The translations under genes and the position numbers were made by a program. The notes below the pieces were generated by a model that had not been told where the DNA came from, ran no database searches, and saw only the letters and a list, made by a program, of their open reading frames with translations. A DNA stretch of 64,000 nucleotides, from NCBI GenBank assembly GCA_014879565.1, contig JACSRW010000020.1, positions 53,142 through 117,141 on the forward strand, given 5' to 3'. Shown here piece by piece: positions 1 to 8,112 of the stretch. This DNA is from Chitinophagaceae bacterium (lineage in GTDB: Bacteria; Bacteroidota; Bacteroidia; Chitinophagales; Chitinophagaceae). How positions within the stretch are numbered: the first letter of the stretch is position 1; the number at the start of each line of letters is the position of its first letter.

Positions 1-278
1 TTGGATTGAATACTGCCGGGAATCTTTGACCGGTAACCGGTTTGTATCAGCCGGCCCTCAAAGGTTTTGAACACATACCCTTTCTTTACAAAAAAATTGA
101 GTTCACCGGCCTTGCTGCCTTCTCCGAAAACAAACCAGAAACGGAAATAGCAGAAAACCAGCAGTGCCAGCAGCAGCAGCACTATAAAGCGTTTGATAAA
201 ACGCCGGAATCCGGATTTTTTCCTTTGCCCTTTATTGGCTAACGATTGTTCTTGTATAGCTGAGAATGTCTGTTCCAT
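1..278 (-). CDS. Small membrane protein, 5' part only (runs off window)
   Basis: The minus strand is open from an ATG at 278 to the window edge, so only about 92 N-terminal residues are visible. After a basic, Lys/Arg-rich stretch (residues about 15-30) comes one strongly hydrophobic segment (IVLLLLALLVFCYF), then GEGSKAGELNFFVKKGYVFKTFEGRL in pieces typical of a small Bacteroidota inner-membrane protein. I recall similar proteins in this phylum under unreliable names, and no function can be given. Codon use and the clean membrane segment make the reading convincing. Confidence 0.72.
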   Translation of the reverse strand, partial: MEQTFSAIQEQSLANKGQRKKSGFRRFIKRFIVLLLLALLVFCYFRFWFVFGEGSKAGELNFFVKKGYVFKTFEGRLIQTGYRSKIPGSIQS

Positions 279-328
279 ACAACTGTTTTATAACAAAAAT
301 TTTTAGCCCCTGAAATAAATTAATAGCA

Positions 329-336
329 TAAATTTG
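329..336 (+). promoter_or_regulatory. Predicted -7 box of the arginine operon
   Basis: The octamer TAAATTTG matches the Bacteroidota sigma-A -7 consensus TAnnTTTG. It would start transcription near 341, about 23 nt before the leader ORF at 364 and about 245 nt before the first structural gene. No other box of this quality lies between 337 and 586. Confidence 0.55.
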
Positions 337-363
337 CGTCCAATTTACAACCTATTCAGCCAG

Positions 364-486
364 ATGGCGAATATTCTGACACATACCAAACAATTTGCGT
401 TCCATGCGCCGATTACCAGCGGAGTCTATTCCGTTGGGTTTGATGTGTTTACTTTTTCCCGCCCGCGACGCCGCCCTGTTATCTGA
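364..486 (+). CDS. Putative arginine leader peptide (40 codons)
   Basis: A 40-codon ORF opens at ATG 364, directly downstream of the predicted promoter, and stops at TGA 484-486. Its C-terminus reads FSRPRRRPVI, encoded CGC CCG CGA CGC CGC: four arginines in five codons, including a rare-type CGA. It is followed at once by a hairpin whose left arm contains the stop codon. Runs of the regulated amino acid in a short ORF ahead of the cognate biosynthetic operon are the signature of ribosome-mediated attenuation. No protein function is implied. The ORF and codons are seen; the attenuator role is inferred. Confidence 0.6.
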   Translation: MANILTHTKQFAFHAPITSGVYSVGFDVFTFSRPRRRPVI

Positions 487-518
487 CAGGACGAACCGCT
501 CACCATGGTCCCTGTCAG
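483..518 (+). promoter_or_regulatory. Hairpin after the arginine leader ORF (attenuator candidate)
   Basis: CTGACAGGAC (483-492) pairs with GTCCCTGTCAG (508-518) with one bulged C, leaving a 15-nt loop. The leader stop codon TGA sits inside the left arm, so a ribosome waiting at the Arg codons or at the stop would decide whether the stem forms. The right arm is followed by TGAAAAATCC, not by a U-tract, so a simple intrinsic terminator is not evident. Rho or translational coupling would be needed. The remaining 519-585 holds no other feature I can support. Confidence 0.5.
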
Positions 519-585
519 TGAAAAATCCCCCCGGCTATTAAAAGCAATCTGGACTGGTGACCCCTTACGATTAACGAAGTGACAA

Positions 586-1293
586 GTGGACAATCAAAAA
601 ATTATTATCAGAGTAGCCTCCGCGGCTGACAAAGTATATTCCAAAACAATTACCGATGAAATGGAAGCGTCGGCTGCCGCCCGCGGAACCGGTATTGCCA
701 AACGCACACCGGAGTATATTGAACAAAAAATAGACGAGGGTAAAGCCGTCATCGCCATTACCGATCTGAATGAGTGGGTGGGTTTCTGTTATATTGAAAC
801 CTGGAGTCATGGCGAATATGTGGCCAACAGCGGCCTGATCGTTTCTCCCGGTTTCCGTAAAAGCGGAGTGGCCAAATCCATCAAAAAAAGAATTTTTGAA
901 CTCTCCCGCGAAAAATACCCGGATGCCAAAATTTTCGGACTTACAACCGGACTGGCGGTAATGAAAATCAACAGTGAACTGGGTTATGAACCGGTTACCT
1001 ATTCAGAGCTGACCCAGGACGAAGCATTCTGGGCCGGATGCAAAAGCTGTGTGAACTACGATATCCTGATGAGTAAGGACCGGAAAAACTGTATGTGTAC
1101 GGCCATGCTCTACGATCCGAAGGATCACTACGAACCGGAAGAAACACGGCAGTATTTTGAAGAAAACAAAAAAGGATTTGAACGGCTTTTAAAGTTCAAA
1201 CAATGGAAACTGCTCCGGCCCTTCCTGAAAAAAGAAAACGGGAACGGGGGTGCCAGACCCAAATCCCTCCTGCATCATTTCTTTCATTTATAA
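586..1293 (+). CDS. GNAT acyltransferase, likely first enzyme of arginine synthesis
   Basis: A 235-residue protein of the GNAT fold. The acetyl-CoA-binding motif A is visible as GLIVSPGFRKSGVAKSI (about residues 83-99), with the R-x-x-G-x-A pattern. It is the first gene of the arginine operon, 9 nt before argG, and no other N-acylglutamate synthase is present. It is therefore probably the enzyme acylating glutamate (acetyl- or succinyl-). The C-terminal part carries a cysteine-rich stretch (CKSCVNYD..NCMC) unusual for GNAT enzymes, perhaps a metal or regulatory site. The start is GTG at 586; no better ATG precedes the fold. The family is clear and the substrate inferred from context. Confidence 0.75.
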   Translation: MDNQKIIIRVASAADKVYSKTITDEMEASAAARGTGIAKRTPEYIEQKIDEGKAVIAITDLNEWVGFCYIETWSHGEYVANSGLIVSPGFRKSGVAKSIKKRIFELSREKYPDAKIFGLTTGLAVMKINSELGYEPVTYSELTQDEAFWAGCKSCVNYDILMSKDRKNCMCTAMLYDPKDHYEPEETRQYFEENKKGFERLLKFKQWKLLRPFLKKENGNGGARPKSLLHHFFHL

Positions 1294-1302
1294 TTTCCAG
1301 TT

Positions 1303-2505
1303 ATGTCTAAAAAAGTTGTACTCGGGTTTAGCGGCGGTCTGGATACCACCTACTGCGTAAAATACCTGGGTGAAGAAAAGGGCTATGAAGTCCACAGTAT
1401 CATCGTGAATACCGGTGGCTTCAGCGAAGAGGAACTGAACCAGATTGAAAGCCACGCCCGGAGGCTCGGGGTAAAATCCCATACGACGATCAATGCCGTT
1501 AAGGGATATTATGACAGGATCCTGAAATACCTCGTTTTCGGAAATGTGCTGAAGAATAATACCTATCCCCTTTCTGTTTCGGCCGAACGGCTCAGTCAGG
1601 CCCTGCATATTGCGGAACATGCGCAAAAGCTCAACGCAGATGCAGTGGCGCATGGAAGTACCGGGGCCGGCAACGACCAGGTGCGTTTTGATATGATTTT
1701 TCATATCATGATCCCCGGGGTGGAAATCATTACCCCGGTACGCGACCTGAACCTGAGCCGGGAAGAAGAAATCGCCTACCTGAAAAGCAAGGGGGTTGAT
1801 ATGAATTTTGAAAAAGCGCAGTATTCCATCAATAAAGGCCTCTGGGGTACCAGTGTTGGCGGCCGGGAAACCCTGTCCTCCAAAGGCATGCTGCCGGAAG
1901 ATGCATGGCCCACCCCCGTCAGCAAAACCGGAACGGAAGAAGTGAAACTGGGCTTCACCAAAGGAGAGCTGACCACGGTGAATGGCCAGTCATTCACCCA
2001 TCCCAGTGATGCAATCCTGTACCTGCAAAGTCTGGCAGGTCCCTATGGTATCGGCCGGGATATCCATGTGGGCGATACCATTATAGGGATCAAGGGCCGG
2101 GTAGGCTTTGAAGCCGCCGCTCCCATGCTTATCCTGAAAGCCCATCATGCCCTGGAAAAACATGTGCTTACCAAATGGCAATTGCAGTGGAAAGATCAGC
2201 TGGCTTCCTTCTACGGTAACTGGCTGCACGAGGGACAGATCCTGGATCCGGTCATGCGCGATATCGAAGCCTTCCTCACCCGCAGCCAGGAAAATGTAAC
2301 GGGAGATGTTTTTGTTCAGCTTTTTCCTTACCGCTTCCAGATAAACGGCATTGAATCAGCCTATGACCTCATGAACAGCAAATTCGGCAAATACGGAGAA
2401 ATGAACAGCGGCTTTACCGGGGATGATGTACGGGGATTCAGTAAAATATTCGGAAACCAGGTTGCGATCTGGACGGCAGTAAACGAGCGTATGAGTAATG
2501 AGTAA
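1303..2505 (+). CDS. argG: Argininosuccinate synthase
   Basis: This enzyme joins citrulline and aspartate at the cost of ATP to give argininosuccinate, the penultimate step of arginine synthesis. The N-type ATP pyrophosphatase P-loop FSGGLDTTY is at residues 9-17, and the 400-residue length is usual. It lies 9 nt after the acyltransferase gene, second in the operon. The stop codon is embedded in a run of GAGTAAT words that starts a large inverted repeat. Confidence 0.93.
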   Translation: MSKKVVLGFSGGLDTTYCVKYLGEEKGYEVHSIIVNTGGFSEEELNQIESHARRLGVKSHTTINAVKGYYDRILKYLVFGNVLKNNTYPLSVSAERLSQALHIAEHAQKLNADAVAHGSTGAGNDQVRFDMIFHIMIPGVEIITPVRDLNLSREEEIAYLKSKGVDMNFEKAQYSINKGLWGTSVGGRETLSSKGMLPEDAWPTPVSKTGTEEVKLGFTKGELTTVNGQSFTHPSDAILYLQSLAGPYGIGRDIHVGDTIIGIKGRVGFEAAAPMLILKAHHALEKHVLTKWQLQWKDQLASFYGNWLHEGQILDPVMRDIEAFLTRSQENVTGDVFVQLFPYRFQINGIESAYDLMNSKFGKYGEMNSGFTGDDVRGFSKIFGNQVAIWTAVNERMSNE

Positions 2506-2651
2506 TCAGTAATGAGTAATCGGTAAACGCTGTATAGTTCTTACAGCAAAGAAAGAATTCTCAGCAGCAGAGGGCCACTTATCACTCATTACTGATCACT
2601 CATCACTCATCACTCATTACTCATTACTCATTACTCATTACTGATCACTCA
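2488..2651 (+). repeat. GAGTAAT/ATTACTC heptamer arms between argG and argC
   Basis: The argG stop codon runs into repeated (ATGAGTAATnAGTAATGAGTAAT) words at 2488-2522. After a loop of about 60 nt, the complementary words ATTACTC and ATCACTC repeat at 2579-2651. The two arms can form a long imperfect hairpin in DNA or mRNA. The loop holds no ORF. The same words recur after argH and gltX, so this is a dispersed family, not an arg-specific element. Confidence 0.7.
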
Positions 2652-2674
2652 TTTTTAATTATTCAACATACGCC

Positions 2675-3664
<990 letters not shown>

Positions 3665-3672
3665 AGATAGTG

Positions 3673-4118
3673 GTAAGTTGTAAGTGATAAGTTATAAGTT
3701 GTAAGTATGCAGAACTTCAAGGACCTGGCAGTTTGGGAACGAGCCCATCACTTCACATTGAAAGTGTATGAAGTGTCGCGTGCCTTTCCTAAAGAAGAAG
3801 TTTACGGTATTACCAGTCAGCTAAGAAGAGCTGCATCTTCAATTCCCTCAAATATTGCTGAAGGTTGCGGAAAAAATTCGCAGAATGATTTCGCTCATTA
3901 CCTGAACATAGCACTCGGCTCAGCGAACGAATCCGAATATTTTCTGATTCTTGCCAAAGACCTTAAATATCTTGAATTACCAGCTTTTGAAATTTTATCG
4001 TCAACAATTAATGAAATCAAAGCCATGCTTATTTCACTCATAACCAAAGTCCGGTCAAAAACTAACAATTAAGTCATAAGCAATAGCCATTACTTATAAC
4101 TTATCACTTAAAACTTAC
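3673..4118 (+). repeat. 27-bp inverted repeat enclosing the four-helix-bundle gene
   Basis: The left arm, 3673-3699, is built from GTAAGT/ATAAGT words. The right arm, 4092-4118, is its reverse complement at 26 of 27 positions. The arms enclose exactly one gene. The left arm begins 8 nt after the argC stop, and the right arm ends 7 nt before the argD start. The unit looks like a cassette dropped into the argC-argD junction, and in the operon mRNA it could form a 27-bp stem with the gene in its loop. Confidence 0.85.
3707..4072 (+). CDS. Four-helix-bundle protein (S23 / 23S rRNA intervening-sequence family)
   Basis: A 121-residue protein beginning MQNFKDLAVWERAH, with the family hallmarks LAVWERAHHFTLKVYE, QLRRAASSIPSNIAEG and LGSANESEYFL. 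The fold is four amphipathic helices forming a pentameric bundle; the cellular role is unknown. Relatives are encoded inside intervening sequences of 23S rRNA genes, where complementary flanks form an RNase III-cut stem, and related bundles act as accessory proteins in diversity-generating retroelements. Here the gene sits inside a 27-bp inverted repeat in an arginine operon, with no connection to arginine synthesis that I can see. Confidence 0.88.
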   Translation: MQNFKDLAVWERAHHFTLKVYEVSRAFPKEEVYGITSQLRRAASSIPSNIAEGCGKNSQNDFAHYLNIALGSANESEYFLILAKDLKYLELPAFEILSSTINEIKAMLISLITKVRSKTNN

Positions 4119-4125
4119 AACTCCA

Positions 4126-5280
4126 ATGAACTTATTCGACGTATATCCTATCAACGAAGTAACCATCGTGAAAGCCAAAGGCTCCTACGTGTGGGATGAC
4201 AAAGGTGATCAGTACCTGGACCTCTACGGGGGACATGCCGTGATCAGTATCGGCCATACACACCCGCATTGGGTGAACCGGATAGAAGAGCAACTGGAAA
4301 AAATCGCATTCTATTCCAATTCAGTTCGTATTCCCCTGCAGGCTGAACTCGCCGAAAAACTGGGCCGGGTTTCCGGCAAACCGGATTACCAGTTATTCCT
4401 GTGTAACAGCGGTGCGGAAGCCAACGAAAATGCACTCAAACTGGCTTCTTTCCATACCGGACGCAAAAAAGTAGTCGCTTTCAGTAAGGCTTTCCACGGC
4501 AGAACCTCCCTCGCTGTTTCAGTAACCGATAATAAAAATTATATCGCCCCGGTAAACGAGACGGAGAATGTCATCTTCCTCCCTTTCAACGACAGCAATG
4601 CCCTGAATGACTGTTTTGAAAATGAAGGAAAAAATATTGCGGCGGTGATTGTAGAAGGTATCCAGGGAGTAGGCGGCATTAATGTGGCCGGAGACGGATT
4701 TCTCAAAAGTATCCGGGCCAATTGTGACAAATACGGAGCCGTTTATATTGCCGACAGTGTACAGTGCGGTTATGGAAGGAGTGGTAAATTTTTCAGTCAT
4801 GACTTTGCCGGTGTATCCGCCGATATTTATACGATGGCCAAGGGCATGGGGAATGGATTCCCGGTAGCCGGTATTATTATCGCGCCGCATATCCGACCGA
4901 AACTTTTTCAGCTGGGTACCACATTCGGGGGTAACCATCTTGCCTGTGCCGCCGCGCTGGCCGTACTGGAAGTGATGGAAGAAGAAAAACTGATGGGCAA
5001 TGCGGTCATGACCGGCAAATACCTGCGTGATGAGCTGGAAGCCATCCCCGTGATTGAAAATGTCAGGGGCCGCGGACTGATGATCGGTTTTGATGTACCG
5101 GAAAAGCTGAAGGACCTGAAGAAAAACCTGCTGCTGAACCAGAAAATTTTTACCGGTGAAGCCAAACCGAATGTGATCCGCCTGCTGCCTTCCCTCGCAC
5201 TGAAGAAAAAAGACGCCGAACAGTTTATAGAGGCCCTTAAAGAAGAAATAGCCCTTTTAACCCAAGCCCCTTCTGAATAA
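4126..5280 (+). CDS. argD: Acylornithine aminotransferase
   Basis: A class III PLP aminotransferase that converts the acyl-glutamate semialdehyde to acyl-ornithine. Visible are LFLCNSGAEANENALKLA (cofactor phosphate region) and the PLP lysine in DIYTMAKGMGNGFPVAG. At 384 residues it has the usual length for ArgD. Its start is 7 nt after the right arm of the inverted repeat. Only one base separates its stop from the next gene, which suggests translational coupling. Confidence 0.92.
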   Translation: MNLFDVYPINEVTIVKAKGSYVWDDKGDQYLDLYGGHAVISIGHTHPHWVNRIEEQLEKIAFYSNSVRIPLQAELAEKLGRVSGKPDYQLFLCNSGAEANENALKLASFHTGRKKVVAFSKAFHGRTSLAVSVTDNKNYIAPVNETENVIFLPFNDSNALNDCFENEGKNIAAVIVEGIQGVGGINVAGDGFLKSIRANCDKYGAVYIADSVQCGYGRSGKFFSHDFAGVSADIYTMAKGMGNGFPVAGIIIAPHIRPKLFQLGTTFGGNHLACAAALAVLEVMEEEKLMGNAVMTGKYLRDELEAIPVIENVRGRGLMIGFDVPEKLKDLKKNLLLNQKIFTGEAKPNVIRLLPSLALKKKDAEQFIEALKEEIALLTQAPSE

Positions 5281-5281
5281 C

Positions 5282-6271
5282 ATGAAACATTTTACCTCTG
5301 TTCACGACCTGGTTCCGCCCCCCGGGGGTACGCTCAGTACTGCTATTGACAGCCTGGTACAGCGGGCCCTCGTACATAAAGCCAATCCGGCTGCTGCCCG
5401 CAGCACCGGTGCCGGTAAGCGGGTGGGCTGCCTTTTTCTGAATCCCAGTATGCGTACCCGCCTGAGTACACAGATCGCCGCCCAGAATCTGGGCATGGAA
5501 GCTATTGTGTTTAATGTCGGCAGCGAAGGCTGGGCCCTTGAATTTGAGGAAGAAGCGATCATGAGCGGCACCACGGTTGAACACGTAAAGGATGCCGCCC
5601 CGGTATTCGGAAAATACTTTGATATCCTGGCCATCCGGACCTTTCCCTCCCTGAAAAACAGGGAAGATGATTACAGCGAATTGTACATACGGCAGTTTAT
5701 CAAATATGCCGGCATCCCGGTACTGAGCCTGGAAAGCGCCACCCTGCACCCGTTGCAGTCACTGACGGATATCATTACCATCACCGAATCCCTGCAGGAA
5801 ACAAACATAAAAAGGCCGAAAATTGTACTGAGCTGGGCGCCCCATGTAAAACCCCTGCCGCAATGTGTGGCCAATAGTTTCGCGCAATGGATTACGGCAT
5901 GGGATAAAGCTGATTTTGTTATTACCCATCCCGAAGACTATGAACTGAGTAAGGAATTTACACAGGGAGCTCACATCACCCATAACCAGGATGAAGCCTT
6001 AAAGGATGCCGATTTTGTATATGTGAAAAACTGGAGCACCTACACCGATTACGGAAAAATCTACGAAAGTGATCCGAAATGGATGCTGAACAATAAAAAA
6101 CTGGTAACTACCAACCATGCGCGGGTTATGCACTGCCTGCCTGTACGGCGGAATGTGGAGCTGAGCGATGAAGTGCTTGACGGGCCGAACAGCATCGTTA
6201 CGCGTGAAGCAGGCAACCGGGTATGGGCCGCCCAGGCCGTACTGGAAAATCTTTTACAGCACAATGGATAA
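5282..6271 (+). CDS. argF': N-acetyl/N-succinylornithine carbamoyltransferase
   Basis: It carbamoylates N-acyl-ornithine, the variant pathway known from Bacteroides and Xanthomonas. The carbamoyl-phosphate loop is FLNPSMRTRLSTQ, and HCLPVRRNVEL near the C-terminus is the catalytic Cys loop. The 80s loop (GWALEFEEEAIMSGTTVEH) differs from ordinary OTCase, supporting an acylated substrate. I cannot decide between acetyl and succinyl from sequence alone. It overlaps argB by 8 nt. Confidence 0.87.
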   Translation: MKHFTSVHDLVPPPGGTLSTAIDSLVQRALVHKANPAAARSTGAGKRVGCLFLNPSMRTRLSTQIAAQNLGMEAIVFNVGSEGWALEFEEEAIMSGTTVEHVKDAAPVFGKYFDILAIRTFPSLKNREDDYSELYIRQFIKYAGIPVLSLESATLHPLQSLTDIITITESLQETNIKRPKIVLSWAPHVKPLPQCVANSFAQWITAWDKADFVITHPEDYELSKEFTQGAHITHNQDEALKDADFVYVKNWSTYTDYGKIYESDPKWMLNNKKLVTTNHARVMHCLPVRRNVELSDEVLDGPNSIVTREAGNRVWAAQAVLENLLQHNG

Positions 6272-7052
6272 ACTCTATGTGATAAAAATCGGGGGAAACA
6301 TCATTGATGATGAAGCCAAACTCCCAGCTTTTCTGCAGGCATTTGCCGCCGTAGAAGGGAAAAAGATCCTGGTACACGGAGGGGGCAAACTGGCCACACG
6401 CCTGGCGGAAAAAATGGGTATTGAACAGCAGCTCGTGGATGGCCGGCGCATCACCGATGCGGAAACCCTGAAGATTGTGACGATGGTCTACGCGGGATAT
6501 ATCAATAAAAACATTGTGGCAGCCCTGCAAAAAGAACATTGTAACGCCATCGGCCTTTGCGGCGCAGACGGCGACAGCATCCTGGCGCATAAACGGAAAC
6601 ATCCGGTGCTTGATTTCGGGTTTGTGGGAGATGTGGACGCTATCAATACCAGCCTGATCCGTCTTTTGCTGGAGCAAAACATAAGCCTCGTTTTTGCCCC
6701 GGTTACCCATGATCAGCAGGGACAGCTGCTGAATACAAATGCCGATACCATTGCTCAGGAAATCGCAGTGGGCATGAGCCCTTTATACGCAGTGGAACTT
6801 ATTTATTCCTTTGAAAAAAGCGGGGTATTACTGAACGCGGAGGATGACAGTACCGTTATCCCGGAAATCACGCCATCTTATTACCAGCAGCTGAAAACAG
6901 AGAAAAAAATATTTGCCGGCATGATTCCCAAGCTGGATAATGCCTTTGCCGCGATCCGGAGCGGCGTGCAAAAAGTAATTATCGGTAAAGCGGAACAATT
7001 GCATGCCCTGCTGAACAACCAGGGTGGCACCAGTATTACAGATGAACACTGA
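6264..7052 (+). CDS. argB: Acylglutamate kinase
   Basis: It phosphorylates N-acyl-glutamate. The start ATG at 6264 is chosen because MDKLYVIKIGGNIID matches the family N-terminus; the frame is open further upstream only inside argF'. The amino-acid-kinase glycine loops are visible as KIGGNIID and VHGGGKLAT. The length is 262 residues. No N-terminal arginine-sensing helix is apparent, so it may be of the arginine-insensitive class (inferred). Overlaps of 8 nt upstream and 11 nt downstream argue for coupled translation. Confidence 0.9.
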   Translation: MDKLYVIKIGGNIIDDEAKLPAFLQAFAAVEGKKILVHGGGKLATRLAEKMGIEQQLVDGRRITDAETLKIVTMVYAGYINKNIVAALQKEHCNAIGLCGADGDSILAHKRKHPVLDFGFVGDVDAINTSLIRLLLEQNISLVFAPVTHDQQGQLLNTNADTIAQEIAVGMSPLYAVELIYSFEKSGVLLNAEDDSTVIPEITPSYYQQLKTEKKIFAGMIPKLDNAFAAIRSGVQKVIIGKAEQLHALLNNQGGTSITDEH

Positions 7053-8112
7053 ACTAACCATATTACAGCATGATGCGGTTGAGCTCCTGAAAAAGCTGAT
7101 CGCCACTCCATCCCTCAGCAAACAGGAAGACCTTACAGCCGGTATCCTGTGCCGGTTCCTTGGCGAAAGGAATGTGGTACATACCCGGGTGGGTAATAAT
7201 GTATTTGCCCTGAATAAATATTACCGGGAAGACCTGCCCGGCATCCTGCTTAATTCCCACCATGATACCGTTAAACCCAATCCCCAGTACACAAAAGATC
7301 CATTTAGTCCGCTGGAAGAAGACGGCAAACTTTTTGGCCTGGGCAGTAATGATGCGGGAGGCTGCCTGGTTTCCCTGCTGGCAGCATTCCTCCGTTTTTA
7401 TGAAAAAGAGGACATGCGGTATAATATCATTTTTGCTGCCACTGCGGAAGAAGAAATCAGCGGCACAGGCGGCATTGAATATACTCTTCCTTTTCTGCCG
7501 GCCATTGACTGCGCCATTGTAGGCGAACCCACACAAATGCAGATGGCCGTAGCAGAACGAGGCCTGATGGTACTGGATTGTGTGAGCCATGGCAAAGCAG
7601 GTCATGCCGCCCGAAATGAAGGCGAAAACGCCCTTTATAAAGCCCTGAAAGATATTGAATGGTTCCGCTCCTGCCGGCTCGACAGAATCTCCCCCCTGCT
7701 GGGCGCTTCCAAAATGAGTGTAACCGTAATAGAAACGGAAAACAAAGCGCACAACGTGGTGCCCGCCACCTGCCGCTTTGTGGTGGATACCCGTATAAAT
7801 GAACTCTACAGTTTTGAGGAAATCATTGCGCTTATCCGGGAAAATGTCAGCTGTGAGGTCACTCCGCGCAGCACCCGTCTGCGCTCTACCAGTATAGCCA
7901 CCGATCATCCGCTGGTTAAAGCGGGGCTGCAGTTGGGAAGAAGTTATTACGGCTCTCCCACCACTTCCGACAAGGCCCTGATGCCCTTTCCCGCCCTGAA
8001 AATGGGCCCCGGCGATTCAGCCCGCAGCCATACGGCCGATGAGTATATTTACCTGGCTGAAATCCGGGAAGGCATTGATCTGTATATTCAACTCTTAAAT
8101 CAGGTTGTATGA
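7042..8112 (+). CDS. argE: M20 acylornithine deacylase
   Basis: A metallopeptidase-fold deacylase releasing the acyl group late in the pathway. The metal motifs are SHHDTVKP (His, Asp) and TAEEEISGTGG (Glu-Glu), and the dimerisation domain follows GKAGHAARNEG. The start ATG at 7042 overlaps the argB stop. At 356 residues it is typical of ArgE/DapE relatives; position between argB and argH makes ArgE the best assignment. The ATGA overlap with argH completes a tightly packed run of genes. Confidence 0.87.
   Translation: MNTELTILQHDAVELLKKLIATPSLSKQEDLTAGILCRFLGERNVVHTRVGNNVFALNKYYREDLPGILLNSHHDTVKPNPQYTKDPFSPLEEDGKLFGLGSNDAGGCLVSLLAAFLRFYEKEDMRYNIIFAATAEEEISGTGGIEYTLPFLPAIDCAIVGEPTQMQMAVAERGLMVLDCVSHGKAGHAARNEGENALYKALKDIEWFRSCRLDRISPLLGASKMSVTVIETENKAHNVVPATCRFVVDTRINELYSFEEIIALIRENVSCEVTPRSTRLRSTSIATDHPLVKAGLQLGRSYYGSPTTSDKALMPFPALKMGPGDSARSHTADEYIYLAEIREGIDLYIQLLNQVV

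Noticed and set aside
42..242. A plus-strand ORF of 66 codons at the window start
   Set aside because: It lies opposite a better minus-strand frame with a basic N-terminus and a clean membrane segment; it has no promoter box or family likeness.
519..585. Intrinsic terminator after the arginine leader
   Set aside because: The hairpin is clear but is followed by AAAAATCCCCCC, not a T-run. I list it as an attenuator candidate, not as a proven terminator.
3707..4072. The four-helix-bundle gene as part of a diversity-generating retroelement
   Set aside because: No reverse transcriptase, template repeat or variable repeat is present nearby; the flanking arms are inverted, not TR/VR-like.
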